64,000 bases of DNA from Akkermansia muciniphila (GCA_945861535.1 CAMAUZ010000034.1:1-64000), one strand, 5' to 3'; shown: positions 9,266 to 18,620, counted from the first letter of the stretch. Translations and numbers: made by a program. Notes: generated from the sequence alone by a model not told the origin.

Positions 9266-10069
9266 TTAACCAATGAGCCGGAGCGCAGACTGCGGAGTCG
9301 AGTTGGCCTGCGCGAGCATCGCGGTGCCGGCCTGGACCAGGATGTTGTATTTGGCGAACCGCGTGCTTTCCTCCGCCACATCGACATCCTTGATGCGGCT
9401 GTTCGCGGCGGACAGGTTGTCGCCCAGGACCCCGAGCTGGTCGTTGGTGCTGCTGAGGCGCGAGACATTCGCTCCGACCGTGGCGCGGTCGGTGGCGAGC
9501 TGCGTGATGGCGGTCTTGACCGCCGTCAGGGCCGAGGCCGCGGCCGTGGTCGTCGAGACCGTGGCGCCGGTGGCGCTGGTGTAGCTGGCGGTGCCGAGGT
9601 CGACGCCGGTCATGCTGAAGGTGGCGCCTTCGGAATCAATGGAGACATCGCGGGCGGCGCTGACGAACAGACTCACCCCGTTGAAATCCTTGGTCGCCGA
9701 GTTGGTGACAAAGGCGGCGAGGTTGGTGAACTCCTTGTTATAGAGGGCGCGGTCGCCATCGTTCTTGGTGACGTCCGCCGACATGACGGCCAATTCGCTC
9801 ATCCGGTCGAACGCCTTGCCGACCTTCTGAAGAAAACCATCCTGCGTCTGACTGAATGAGGTGGCGTTGCCCACGTTGTTTTTCGCGGCCGCATTGCGGT
9901 TGATCTGCGCGTCAAGTCGCGACGACACCGCCGACCCGCCGACATCGTTTTCGGGGCTGGTGAGTTTGGAACCCGAGGACAGGCGGGCAAGCGACTTCGC
10001 CAGCATGCTGGAGGATTCGTTGAGGAGACGGCTGCCTTGGAGTGCGGGAACGTTTGTATTGATAACCAT
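9266..10069 (-). CDS. fliC: flagellin
   Basis: A 267-residue flagellin, the subunit of the flagellar filament. The conserved D0/D1 ends are clear: residues 1-135 start MVINTNVPALQGSRLL and contain LARLSSGSKLTSPENDVGG, and the C-terminal part from about residue 205 contains RIKDVDVAEESTRFAK and ends PQSALRLIG. The middle is short, so the protein is a minimal flagellin with almost no exposed D2/D3 domain. No other flagellar genes are in the window. It has its own terminator and a possible sigma-28 promoter, so it appears to be a single-gene unit. Confidence 0.95.
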   Translation of the reverse strand: MVINTNVPALQGSRLLNESSSMLAKSLARLSSGSKLTSPENDVGGSAVSSRLDAQINRNAAAKNNVGNATSFSQTQDGFLQKVGKAFDRMSELAVMSADVTKNDGDRALYNKEFTNLAAFVTNSATKDFNGVSLFVSAARDVSIDSEGATFSMTGVDLGTASYTSATGATVSTTTAAASALTAVKTAITQLATDRATVGANVSRLSSTNDQLGVLGDNLSAANSRIKDVDVAEESTRFAKYNILVQAGTAMLAQANSTPQSALRLIG

Positions 10070-10215
10070 AAACTGACCCTTCCATGAGTCACCCGGTGAG
10101 GGGTGTTGTTAGTCGCGGCATCCATGCCACGGACGGAGTTTTTACAGAGGTTTCCATCTTGCTCCTCGCCGGCGCTTTCAGAGTCGCCGGCCACTCTTGT
10201 CTAGTTGACTCCCTG

Positions 10216-10242
10216 TCATCGGAAGTTTCCGGCAATACTTCA
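10216..10242 (-). promoter_or_regulatory. possible sigma-28 (FliA) promoter of flagellin
   Basis: Read on the minus strand, TGAA, 15 bases, then TCCGATGA resembles the sigma-28 consensus TAAA-N15-GCCGATAA, matching 3/4 and 6/8 positions. It would leave a leader of about 145 bases before the flagellin ATG. Found by eye; transcription start not known. Confidence 0.4.
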
Positions 10243-10483
10243 GCGGGTGAGCAATATTTTTTGCGATGGGGTCCGCCGGGCCGGGGCCAGCAGAAGCGCG
10301 GGGAAGAAACGGCTCGCCCCAGTCGTAGGTGCCCCCCCCGAGGGGAAGCGAGGCGTGTCGGTGCCGCAGGGGGGACGTTTCGTATAAAGCGCTGGACCAG
10401 CCACCGCACTCCACCGGCGGCGCTCCTTCGGTGACGGCGGTGGGCGCGCCGGATCTCTCCGTGAGTCACCCGCGGCTTGGCGA
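10243..10483. other. gap between flagellin and the UxaA-like gene
   Basis: GC-rich DNA with short inverted segments (for example CCCCTCGGGGGGG read on the minus strand near 10,331-10,343). No gene, terminator or named repeat family could be assigned. Confidence 0.4.
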
Positions 10484-12037
10484 TTAAAACGTCGGCCCCA
10501 ATATCCACGGGGCAAACTCCTCATCACCCAGGCCGGCGAGTTCGCTCTTGGTTTTCTCGCCGCCGGCGACGCTGACGATTTTCTCGAAGATGCGCTGGCC
10601 GACTTCGGCCACGGTTTCTTTGCCTTCCAAAATGGTGCCGGCGTTGATGTCCATGTCCTCTTCCATGCGTTCGTAGAGCGGGGTGTTGGTCGCGACCTTG
10701 AGGCACGGCGAGGGTTTGCAGCCATAGACGCTGCCGCGGCCGGTGGTGAAGACGCCGACGTTGCAGCCGCCCGCGATCAGGCCGGTCATGCTCACCGGAT
10801 CGAAGCCCGGCGTGTCCATATAGCAGAAGCCCTTCGCGGTGATCGGCTCGGCGTAGCGATAGACGGCCATGAGCGGGGCCTGACCGCCCTTGGCCACCGC
10901 ACCGAGGCTTTTCTCGTAGATCGTGGTGAGGCCTCCCTCCTTGTTTCCGAACGACGGATTGTTGTCGATCGTGGCGTTGTGCAGGCGCGCGTGGGCTTCC
11001 CACCAATGGATGAGTTCGATTAGTTTTTCGCCGACCTCGCGCGTGACGGCGCGGCGCGTGAGCAAATGTTCCGCGCCGTAAATCTCGGGCGTTTCCGCGA
11101 GCACGGAGGTGCCGCCGCAGCGGACGAGTTCGTCGGAGGCAACGCCGAGCGCGGGGTTGGCCGTGATGCCGCTGTTGCCATCGGAGCCGCCGCAATTCTC
11201 GGCGAGGATGATCTGGCTGAGGGGCTGCGGCGTACGGCGATGGGCGTTGACCTGCGGCAGGAGTCTCGCCACGGCGGCCACGCCGGCCTCGACGGTTTTG
11301 CGGGTGCCGCCTTCGCTCTGGATGTTCAGGAAAATCGGTGCGGCGTCGCCGGGGCGGAGGGCGTCGAGCGCGAATTGTTTGCGCACCTCCTGGAGCTGAT
11401 TCACCTCGCAGCCGAGGCCGATCATCACGTAGCCGCCGATGTTTGGATGCCGCGCAAGGCCAGCGAGCACGCGCCGGAGCACCTGCTGGGGCTCGCCGGG
11501 ATCGTAGGCGCAGCCGCTCTTGTGGGTGAAGGCGATCACGCCGTCCACGTTGGGGAAATCGCGTTGAAACTCCGGTGTGCGGAAACGGTCGCGCACGTAA
11601 TTGGATACCGACGCCGAGCAATTCACCGTGGAAATGATCGCGACATAATTGCGCGTGCCGACCGCGCCACCGGGCCGCGCGAAACCCGCAAACGTGCGCA
11701 GCTCTGACGGTGGGTGCGGCGCGAGCGGGCGCGCATCCGCGCAGAAGGCGTAGTCCCGCGCAAAGTCGCGCAACGCGACGTTGTGGGTGTGGACATGGTC
11801 GCCGGTCGCGATGGGCGCGGCCGCAAAACCGATGATCTGCCCGTATTTCCGAATCGGCGCGCCGGTTGGCAGTTCATGCACGGCGAGCTTGTGCCCGGCC
11901 GGAATCGTGCGCGCAGCGGTGAAGGTGCGGTCACCGAGCGTGAATTCCGCGCCGGCTTTGAGCGGGCGCTTGAGGACGACAACATCGTCGCTGTCGCGCA
12001 GGCGCAGGGCGATGGATTCGAGCTTGAGTGCGGACAT
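10484..12037 (-). CDS. UxaA/GarD-family sugar-acid dehydratase (altronate dehydratase-like)
   Basis: A 517-residue protein of the altronate/galactarate dehydratase family, which dehydrates hexuronate-derived sugar acids to 2-keto-3-deoxy acids. An N-terminal SAF-like domain (about residues 1-90, with IPAGHKLAVHELPTG) precedes the catalytic part, where YVAIISTVNCSASVS, NPSFGNKEGGLTTIYEKS and GGCNVGVFTTGRGS are family hallmarks. I place the start at ATG 12037 (MSALKLES). The open frame continues upstream, but that extension runs through tRNA-Ser. Altronate versus galactarate cannot be decided from sequence alone. Confidence 0.88.
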   Translation of the reverse strand: MSALKLESIALRLRDSDDVVVLKRPLKAGAEFTLGDRTFTAARTIPAGHKLAVHELPTGAPIRKYGQIIGFAAAPIATGDHVHTHNVALRDFARDYAFCADARPLAPHPPSELRTFAGFARPGGAVGTRNYVAIISTVNCSASVSNYVRDRFRTPEFQRDFPNVDGVIAFTHKSGCAYDPGEPQQVLRRVLAGLARHPNIGGYVMIGLGCEVNQLQEVRKQFALDALRPGDAAPIFLNIQSEGGTRKTVEAGVAAVARLLPQVNAHRRTPQPLSQIILAENCGGSDGNSGITANPALGVASDELVRCGGTSVLAETPEIYGAEHLLTRRAVTREVGEKLIELIHWWEAHARLHNATIDNNPSFGNKEGGLTTIYEKSLGAVAKGGQAPLMAVYRYAEPITAKGFCYMDTPGFDPVSMTGLIAGGCNVGVFTTGRGSVYGCKPSPCLKVATNTPLYERMEEDMDINAGTILEGKETVAEVGQRIFEKIVSVAGGEKTKSELAGLGDEEFAPWILGPTF

Positions 12038-12244
12038 GTGGGCAGACGCTAGCATGGTGGGCGCGGCGCGGGGAAGGGTGTTGCGACGGAAACGGCCAGT
12101 TCGCAGGGACTCATTGCAAAGGACACCGGGAGCGCCGATGGGAGCGTAATTCTTGTCCATGGTGGACAATCTCACGCCGTGAGTGTTTTCCCCCGGTTGT
12201 TTGAAATCACTCCGCCGCCCGAGTCGGCGCAGCCCGCGGAGGCT

Positions 12245-12333
12245 TGGAGGAGAGAGGGGGATTCGAACCCCCGTTACCTTTTGAGTAATCACGCTTTCCA
12301 GGCGTGCGCCTTAAACCACTCAGCCATCTCTCC
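12245..12333 (-). tRNA. tRNA-Ser(GGA)
   Basis: Read on the minus strand this folds as a class II tRNA: acceptor GGAGAGA/TCTCTCC, D-loop region GGCTGAGTGGTTTAAGGC, anticodon arm CGCCT-GGA-AAGCG, a long variable arm, and T-arm GGGGGTTCGAATCCCCC. The anticodon GGA reads serine UCC/UCU. A CCA end is encoded (12245-12247), after an unusual T at the discriminator position, where serine tRNAs usually have G. Confidence 0.95.
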
Positions 12334-12748
12334 GCCGTCAGCCGGCAACCGGCAACCGCCCTTTTCCTTCTATCCATCGCGGACAACCGGTCATTGCGCC
12401 CGGTTGTCGGGGGGCAAGAAGCGCACCCCGGTGGGCGAAAACCAACTGCGCCGTTTGGATTCGCTGGCAACAACCACCGCGCGCATTTCGCCAGAATTCG
12501 GGGACGGGGCAAGTTTATTCGCCGGGCGATGGGACCGGCGCGGCGGGGTGGCTTGCGGCAGCGCCACGGTCCCGGGGACGGTGCGTCTGTCACCACGCCG
12601 TTGCGGCGCGCGCCCGGTTTTGGAGACCCCGTGCTTCGTTCTCGTCGGAAATCTTCACCGGTGCGAAGACTGCGCGAACGATTGACGATCCCGACGGTCC
12701 CGTTCAGTTTTTTCGCCGAAACCGACCACGCACCAACGCCAATTCCGC
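12334..12748. other. gap between tRNA-Ser and an enolase-family gene
   Basis: GC-rich intergenic DNA with short direct repeats (CCGGCAACCGGCAACCG near 12,341). It must hold the tRNA promoter on the minus strand and that of the next gene on the plus strand, but neither can be identified with confidence. No gene seen. Confidence 0.4.
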
Positions 12749-14041
12749 ATGAAAAAAAACGCCAAGCCCGCTCCCGTTGCCGCCACTATTTCGCCCACGC
12801 CCAAGCCCGTGCCGAACAGTTCCGGTCTCAAAATTACGGCGATCGAAACGGTCATTCCCGACGACATCATGCCGGGGTTGCTGCTGCTCCGCATTCACAC
12901 GGATGCGGGCCTCATTGGGCACGGCGAGACTTACTATGTGCCGCACGCGGTGGCGGCGATGATTCACGATTGGATGGGACGGCGGCTGCTCGGCGCGGAC
13001 CCGTTGTCCATCGAGAATCACTGGCGTTTTCTCTACGAACGGGCGAGCGCGTTCGGCTCGCGGGGCACCGAACTGCGGGCCATCAGCGCCATCGATCTCG
13101 CGCTGTGGGACATCCTCGGGCAGGTCTGCGGCAAGCCAGTCTGGCAACTTCTCGGCGGCAAGGCGCGGGACAAGGTGCGCGTTTACAACAGCTCCGGCGG
13201 CCCGACTTATGGGCGTCGCCTCGGTGCGGGGCGTGACCAAGGCTGGCCCGGTCATGGCGACGTGGGCAAGCCGGGTCCGCTCGAAGACAACTGGTCGTCA
13301 AACTACGCCGCGGGCGATCTCGCCGAGGAACTGGTCGCGGAGGGTTATTGCGCGATGAAATTCTGGACCTTTGATCGCGCGTTCCACGAGCACGGCGGCA
13401 ATTTCCTCCCGTGGTCCGCGGTGAAAGCGTGCGTGAAGCCGATGGAGGAAGTGCGTGCGCGCGTGGGTGACAAGATCGAGATTCTCCTCGACGGCCACGG
13501 CTTTTTTCAACTGCCCGCCGCGCTGCGCATCGCCGAGGCTATGCGCGATCTGCGCCCCCTCTGGCTGGAGGACATCATGCGCGTGGACAACGCCGACACG
13601 CTCGCCGATTTCCGCGACAAGGCCCGGCTGCCCATCGCGGTGAGTGAGATGCTGACCAGCCGGGAAGACTACCGCCTGGTGCTCGAACGGCGCGCGGTGG
13701 ATTACGTGATGATTGATCCGACCTGGGTCGGTGGCATCAGCGAGACGCGGCGGTTGGCGGAGTTCGCGCAGACTTACAACATCCCCGCGACGATGCACGA
13801 CTGCACCGGGCCGCTGACACTTTTCGCCGGCCTGCACGTCGCGACGGCGGTGCCAAATGTCACGTTTCAGGAATCGGTCCGCGCGCACATCCGCACCTTC
13901 TACAGCTCACTCATCGAGACGAATGTGGTCATCGAGCAGGGCTTCGCGCTGCCGCCGGAGGGGCCGGGCTTGGGCACGAAGCTACTGCCGGAGTTGTTTG
14001 ATCCGGCGCGGGAGAGTTATCGGATTACAAGAGTTGGCTGA
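12749..14041 (+). CDS. enolase-superfamily sugar-acid dehydratase
   Basis: A 430-residue mandelate racemase/muconate lactonizing enzyme of the enolase superfamily. Metal ligands are D248 (LLDGHG), E274 (WLEDIM) and E300 (AVSEML). H250 follows the first ligand by two positions, as in the galactonate/mannonate dehydratase group, and H350 lies in TMHDCTGP. This pattern fits dehydration of an acid sugar rather than racemisation. An N-terminal Ala/Pro-rich extension of about 25 residues precedes the domain. It lies divergent from the UxaA-like gene across a tRNA. The substrate is not determinable here. Confidence 0.87.
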   Translation: MKKNAKPAPVAATISPTPKPVPNSSGLKITAIETVIPDDIMPGLLLLRIHTDAGLIGHGETYYVPHAVAAMIHDWMGRRLLGADPLSIENHWRFLYERASAFGSRGTELRAISAIDLALWDILGQVCGKPVWQLLGGKARDKVRVYNSSGGPTYGRRLGAGRDQGWPGHGDVGKPGPLEDNWSSNYAAGDLAEELVAEGYCAMKFWTFDRAFHEHGGNFLPWSAVKACVKPMEEVRARVGDKIEILLDGHGFFQLPAALRIAEAMRDLRPLWLEDIMRVDNADTLADFRDKARLPIAVSEMLTSREDYRLVLERRAVDYVMIDPTWVGGISETRRLAEFAQTYNIPATMHDCTGPLTLFAGLHVATAVPNVTFQESVRAHIRTFYSSLIETNVVIEQGFALPPEGPGLGTKLLPELFDPARESYRITRVG

Positions 14042-14669
14042 GGGGGAAAGCAATTAGTGATTAGTGATTAGTAATTAGTCGCTACTGAGTAGTAGTTGCT
14101 GAGTAGGGAAGTCGAGCCGTGGGTTGGAAATGGTGAGTAGAGATTAATGAGTGGCAACGAGTGACAGCCCGGCCAACAATCCCGCCCGCGCGGCCCGCAC
14201 CGGGGTCTGGCGCGGGGTGGGAGGATGTTTTTCACGGCGAGGGCCACGGTCGTCGGGGCGGGGTTGGGCCTGTGAATTGACTGGCTTCTCATGCCGCCGA
14301 AAGGGAACCCGATGAAGGGTGCCTCGGGCTTTCCCTGCATGGTGCGGATTTCGAGCGCCTGCCCCACCTCGTGATCGGCGTCCTCGGTGGCGGCGTGGTG
14401 GGAATGACCGCAGGCGTGAGCTTGTTGCTGTTGCGACGGCGCAAGCCAAAGGCGACACGGCGGACCGGGTTGGCGTACTCGCCGCAGATCCGTAGCCGCC
14501 GACGTGAGGAGGCGGACGCCCGCCCAACGCCCACTCCACCGACCGAACACGTTGACTCCGATGCTGTGCCGTCGGGTGCCACGATTCTCCGCATGTCCGG
14601 AGCCGCGGCACTCCGTCGAACCGCGCCAGCGCCAACCCAAATCTGAACACCGAGCCCCGAAACGGATTT
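14042..14669. other. gap with partial palindrome of family I
   Basis: No credible gene. Around 14,490-14,520 there is a half-copy of the element found complete at 39,126 (shared CCGTAGCCGCCGACG-GAGGAGGCGGA). Short direct repeats of AGTGATTAGTGATTAG occur near 14,056. Confidence 0.5.
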
Positions 14670-14744
14670 GGCAAAGGAATGACGGCAAAGGAATGAAGGC
14701 GACAAGTTTTCCCGTAACCAATCATTTGCCGTCATTCCTTTGCC
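14670..14744. repeat. inverted repeat, family J (20-bp perfect arms)
   Basis: Arms GGCAAAGGAATGACGGCAAA (14670-14689) and its exact reverse complement (14725-14744) flank 35 bases, which include a second GGAATGA. Nothing coding was seen between here and the next start at 14,964. Confidence 0.85.
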
Positions 14745-14963
14745 CATTTCGCTCTTGCTCGCCTCCTGCTGCGCCCCTGCCCCACTCCCGTGCTCGCACC
14801 GACATCGCGCAACTCGCTGGCAGCGGCCCTGTTCCGCCCGCCGCGCACGGTGTTATCATGGCGCGCTCTTTTTGAGCGCCCGGGTTCAGGTCGCATCGGT
14901 GGGAATGCCCGGGAGCGTTGACTTTCACTTCCATGCCGCCAAAAGTGCCCCGCTTTTATTTTG

Positions 14964-16688
14964 ATGAAAACGCTATCCCACATCACTGCTGCTTTCGTCG
15001 TCGCGTCCGTAACGCTCGCCCGCGCCGCCGATCCCGTGGACTTCAACAAACAGGTTAAGCCGCTCCTCGAACTCAACTGCGTGAAGTGCCACGGCGAAGA
15101 TCAGCAAAAGGGCAAGTTGCGCCTCGACACCCGCGAGGGCGCGCTCAAGGGCGGCAGCGGCGGCACCGCGCTCGTGCCGTCCAAACCCGCCGAGAGCAAG
15201 CTTTACACGAGCACGACGCTCGCACCCGATCACGATGACGTGATGCCGCCCAAGAAGGAAACCAAGCTCACGCCCGCGCAGACCGCCGTGCTCAAGGACT
15301 GGATCGAACAGGGCGCCGTGTGGCCCGCCGGTGTCGCGCTCAAGGCCGTTCGCCGCGTGGATTTCGTCAAGGACATCCAGCCGATCTTCGAGTTCAACTG
15401 CGTGGCCTGTCATCGCGACGGCTACATCAAGGGCGGCCTGCGCATGGACACGCGCGAGACGACCTTCAAAGGCGGCGAGAGCGGCGTCGGCGTCGTGCCG
15501 GGGAAACCGAAAGAGAGCCGGATTTACACCTCCACCATCCTCGGTACGGACGACGAGGGCGTGATGCCGCCGAAGGCCAAGGGCGGCCCGCTGCCCAAGG
15601 ACGTCACCGATCTCCTCGCCGGTTGGATCGAGCAGGGGGCGGACTGGCCGGCGGGGCTGGTCTTGACGCAGAAAAAGAAAGAGGAAGCTCCGGGCGCGAA
15701 TGAAGCCGAGATCGTCGCCCAGATTCATCAACTCATCACCACCAACCTCACGATCACCACCGAGGCGGCGATGAAGCCCTACACCAATCTCATCGCCGGC
15801 ACCGATGTGAAATACGCGCTCGTGCCCATTCCTTCAGGCGAATTCGTCCTCGGCAGTCCCGCCACCGAGAAGGGCCGCAAGCCCGATGAAGGCCCGCAAC
15901 GCCGCGTCAAAATCGCGCCCTTCTGGATGGGCCAATGCGAGGTCACCTGGAACGAATTCGAGCTGTTCATGTATGTCGATGCCGAGCGCCGGTTCAAAGA
16001 CCAGCTCAAGACCGACGCCAACCTTGACAAGGTTTCCGACGCCATCGCCCGCCCGACCAAGCCCTACGTCGAGATGAGCTTCGGCATGGGCAAGGACAAC
16101 TTCCCGGCAATCAGCATGACCCATCATGCGGCCAGCAAATATTGCGAATGGCTGAGCGCCAAGACCGGCGAATACTACCGCCTCCCGACTGAGGCCGAGT
16201 GGGAATACGCCTGCCGCGCCGGGACCACGACCGCCTACTCGTTTGGGAATGATCCCGCGTTGATCAAGGAGTACGCGTGGCTCGAGAAGAACAGCGATTT
16301 CAAATACCAGAAGGTCGGCCGCAAAAAGCCGAATCCCTGGGGCCTCTACGACATGCACGGCAACGTCGCCGAGTGGTGTCTCGACGGTTACGAGCCGAAT
16401 TACGAGAAGTTCACCGACGCCGTTCTCGACAACCCGTGGAACGTCGGCACCAAACCGTATCCGCACGTCGCCCGCGGCGGCTCGTGGGATGACGATCCCG
16501 ACAAGCTGCGCAGCGCCGCACGCCGCGCCTCGGACAAGTCATGGAAGCAACAGGACCCGCAGTTGCCCAAGAGCATCTGGTATCTCACCGACGCGCAGTT
16601 CCTCGGCTTCCGCATCGTGCGCCCGCTCAAGGTGCCGGCCTCCGCGGAATTGCAGAAAATCTGGAACAGCGGCGTCGAGCGCGAATAA
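14964..16688 (+). CDS. PSCyt1 diheme-type cytochrome fused to an FGE-sulfatase (SUMF1-like) domain
   Basis: A 574-residue secreted protein. After a signal peptide (about 1-21) come two PSCyt1-type cytochrome modules with heme motifs C39VKCH and C146VACH, each followed by a GKLRLDTRE-type segment and a DDVMPPK-type segment. From about residue 280 to the end is a formylglycine-generating-enzyme-like domain (YALVPIPSGEFVLGSP, LPTEAEWEYACRAG, MHGNVAEWCLDGY, GGSWDDDP, LGFRIVRP). The Cys pair needed for catalysis in true FGE after RGGSW is absent, so this is probably a binding version. ATG 14964 is chosen over an in-frame TTG just before it. The epimerase gene follows 36 bases downstream. Confidence 0.87.
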   Translation: MKTLSHITAAFVVASVTLARAADPVDFNKQVKPLLELNCVKCHGEDQQKGKLRLDTREGALKGGSGGTALVPSKPAESKLYTSTTLAPDHDDVMPPKKETKLTPAQTAVLKDWIEQGAVWPAGVALKAVRRVDFVKDIQPIFEFNCVACHRDGYIKGGLRMDTRETTFKGGESGVGVVPGKPKESRIYTSTILGTDDEGVMPPKAKGGPLPKDVTDLLAGWIEQGADWPAGLVLTQKKKEEAPGANEAEIVAQIHQLITTNLTITTEAAMKPYTNLIAGTDVKYALVPIPSGEFVLGSPATEKGRKPDEGPQRRVKIAPFWMGQCEVTWNEFELFMYVDAERRFKDQLKTDANLDKVSDAIARPTKPYVEMSFGMGKDNFPAISMTHHAASKYCEWLSAKTGEYYRLPTEAEWEYACRAGTTTAYSFGNDPALIKEYAWLEKNSDFKYQKVGRKKPNPWGLYDMHGNVAEWCLDGYEPNYEKFTDAVLDNPWNVGTKPYPHVARGGSWDDDPDKLRSAARRASDKSWKQQDPQLPKSIWYLTDAQFLGFRIVRPLKVPASAELQKIWNSGVERE

Positions 16689-16724
16689 CCCCGGCGCTCC
16701 CACAACTCCAACAGCACTCTACTT

Positions 16725-17630
16725 ATGCACTTAATGGGAATCGGCGACGAAGCGGGCGGAAAGCTCGACTCACAAATCCAGGCCACGCGCGAGCTGGGCT
16801 GGAAGTTCATCGAAATGCGCGGCGTGGAAGTCCCCGGCTTCGCCAAGGGCAATTTCCACGACATCCCCGACGCCGCGTTTGATCGCGCCGCCGGCCTGCT
16901 CGCAGACAACGGCCTCGGCGTTTACTGCTTCGGCTCGACCATCATGAACTGGGCCAAGACCGTCGAGACACCCTTCGATGTCACGGTCGCCGAGGTGCGC
17001 CGTGCCATTCCGCGGATGCAAAAGCTCGGCACGCGCTTCGTGCGCATCATGAGCTTCAAGCCGAAGGACGACGACGTCTCCATCCCCGCCGCCGTCTTCA
17101 CCCGCGTGCGCGAGGTCACCACGATGTTCCTCGACGCCGGCCTCCAGCCCGTCCACGAGAACTGCATGAACTACGGCGGCATGAGCTGGCAGCACGCCCG
17201 CGAGATTCTCGACAAAGCGCCCGGCCTCCAGTGGGTCTTCGACACCGCCAACCCAATATTCAACGCCGACCGCAGCGGCGCGAAGCCATGGAAACGCCAA
17301 GACCCGTGGGAATTCTGGACCCACCTCCGGGACCACACCGCGCACATCCACGTCAAAGACGCCACTTGGAATCCCGCCAAGAACGACGCTGACTACAACT
17401 GGCCCGGCGAAGGCGAAGGCCGCGTCGCCGACATTCTGAAAGACGCCCTCACCCGCGGCTACGACGCCGGCATTAGCATCGAGCCGCACATGGTCGTCGT
17501 CTTCCACGACACCACCGGCAAGCCCGTCTCCGATGACGCCACGCGCGAAAATTTCGTCGAGTATGGGCGGCGGCTCGAAGCCATCATCGGTGCCGCGAGG
17601 GGGGAATCGCAGGCGCCGCAAGCGCAATAG
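16725..17630 (+). CDS. sugar phosphate isomerase/epimerase (xylose isomerase-like TIM barrel)
   Basis: A 301-residue cytoplasmic TIM-barrel protein of the AP endonuclease 2/xylose isomerase-like superfamily, which usually isomerises or epimerises sugars. Acidic and histidine metal-ligand candidates appear on successive strands: E in PVHENCMN, D in WVFDTANP, H in HIHVKDATW and E in ISIEPHMVV. No signal peptide, unlike the similar protein at 28,999. It may form a transcription unit with the PSCyt1/FGE gene. The substrate is unknown. Confidence 0.85.
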   Translation: MHLMGIGDEAGGKLDSQIQATRELGWKFIEMRGVEVPGFAKGNFHDIPDAAFDRAAGLLADNGLGVYCFGSTIMNWAKTVETPFDVTVAEVRRAIPRMQKLGTRFVRIMSFKPKDDDVSIPAAVFTRVREVTTMFLDAGLQPVHENCMNYGGMSWQHAREILDKAPGLQWVFDTANPIFNADRSGAKPWKRQDPWEFWTHLRDHTAHIHVKDATWNPAKNDADYNWPGEGEGRVADILKDALTRGYDAGISIEPHMVVVFHDTTGKPVSDDATRENFVEYGRRLEAIIGAARGESQAPQAQ

Positions 17631-17707
17631 AAACGGACCGCGCGGACGATTGCCCCAGAGACCGAAGTCCGCAGCGACTTGGAAATCTTCCTCGCGATTC
17701 TGCGGGC

Positions 17708-17944
17708 ATGACAACCATCGAGGCCAAAGTTCCCGACTACCTCGCCGCCCTTGCCCGCGAGGCGGCGGCGAAGGAGCAGACGACGCTCGATCAGATCATC
17801 GCGCTCGCCCTCTCCGCGCAACTGAGCGCGTGGAAAGTCCGCGATGACATGGCCACCCGCGCCCGACGCGGTCGCCCCGACGACCTCCGCGATATTCTCG
17901 TCCGAGTTCCCGACGCCCCGCCCGTGCCGGGTGACGAACTCTGA
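17708..17944 (+). CDS. small antitoxin-like protein (orphan)
   Basis: A 78-residue protein beginning MTTIEAKVPDYLAALAREA, with a following helical segment TTLDQIIALALSAQLSAW, which resembles ribbon-helix-helix or HicB-like antitoxins, and a C-terminal tail ending VPPVPGDEL. Similar small proteins precede toxin genes in related bacteria, but no toxin follows: the next 120 bases are non-coding, then a decayed cassette begins. Its function as an antitoxin is inference. Confidence 0.6.
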   Translation: MTTIEAKVPDYLAALAREAAAKEQTTLDQIIALALSAQLSAWKVRDDMATRARRGRPDDLRDILVRVPDAPPVPGDEL

Positions 17945-18064
17945 TGGCCAGGGGGTAACGAAACTCCCCGCCGTAATCCGGCACGAATCCATTAGTCATG
18001 GCGGCTCTTCGGAGCCGTCATTTTTGCGTTTGAATGCAACCCCGTTGACCACCACTGTCGCCCC

Positions 18065-18273
18065 ATGACCGCAATGGGTGTCATCGAAGAAATCAAGCAA
18101 CTGCCGGCGCGGAACAGTCGCGGGTGATCCAGTTCGCTTTTGCACTGGCGCGCGCGCGCCAGCTTTCGGGCAATGAACTGGTCGCACTCGCGCAGCGAAT
18201 GGCGGATTCAAACGACCCTGCCGAAGTTGAAAGTTTAAAAGCGGAAATCACGCGTGGCTTTTACGGCGAGTAG
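18065..18273 (+). pseudogene. antitoxin-like gene, frameshifted
   Basis: The start MTAMGVIEEIKQLPA reads in one frame and EQSRVIQFAFALARARQL...ITRGFYGE in another. Adding one base after CTGCCGGC at about 18,106 would restore a single reading frame of about 69 residues. The joined protein resembles small PVC antitoxin-like proteins that start VIEEIKQLP. A 1-base deletion is the simplest explanation. The stop TAG lies three bases before the next open frame. Confidence 0.65.
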
Positions 18274-18275
18274 CC

Positions 18276-18521
18276 ATGCCGCGCATCCGCCGTCACGATC
18301 TTCCGCCGCAACTTCTGGCCCATTTGCTCGACCGCGTGAGCCGGCGAAACATCTCCGCCGATCAACTGGGCCTCTTTGCCGACTAGCTCTCCGCCGAGCC
18401 TGAAGTGCCGGAGGGAAAATGGTTCAAGAAATTCCCCGGCTTGACCGTTTGCGGTGAAGGCGAACTCGTGAAAACCTTTTTGCAACCCGGCCAGATCGCC
18501 ACCGGCGAGGAGTTAAATTAG
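18276..18521 (+). pseudogene. second gene of the decayed cassette, in-frame TAG
   Basis: The frame begins MPRIRRHDLPPQLLAHLL and stops at a TAG (18384-18386) after ISADQLGLFAD. It then continues open as LSAEPEVPEGKWFKKFPG and VCGEGELVKTFLQPGQ to a second stop. With tryptophan (TGG) in place of TAG, the product would be about 81 residues. I do not recognise a named family, but the VCGEGELVKTFL motif looks conserved. The order (antitoxin-like, this gene, PIN-like start) suggests a three-gene toxin-antitoxin-type cassette. Confidence 0.55.
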
Positions 18522-18545
18522 GAAAACCGGTCAGCACAAATCCGC

Positions 18546-18620
18546 ATGCGATTCATCGTGGACACCGACACCGTCAAGAACAGTGCGGCTACAACCGGTC
18601 GGCCCGCGGGGCCAACTGAA
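18546..18620 (+). pseudogene. possible PIN-toxin N-terminal remnant
   Basis: The sequence MRFIVDTDTV resembles the first strand of VapC/PIN toxins, with its first acidic pair. After about 12 residues it runs into a family A palindrome, so only the start of the gene remains. Weak on its own, but its position directly after two decayed cassette genes supports the reading. Confidence 0.35.

Noticed and set aside
12038..12292. N-terminal extension of the UxaA-like frame up to 12,292
   Set aside because: It reads through the tRNA-Ser gene and is not protein-like; the family alignment starts at ATG 12037.
14068..14721. Minus-strand frames in the gap after the second enolase-type gene
   Set aside because: They cross short repeats and the half family I palindrome; composition and motifs do not support a gene.
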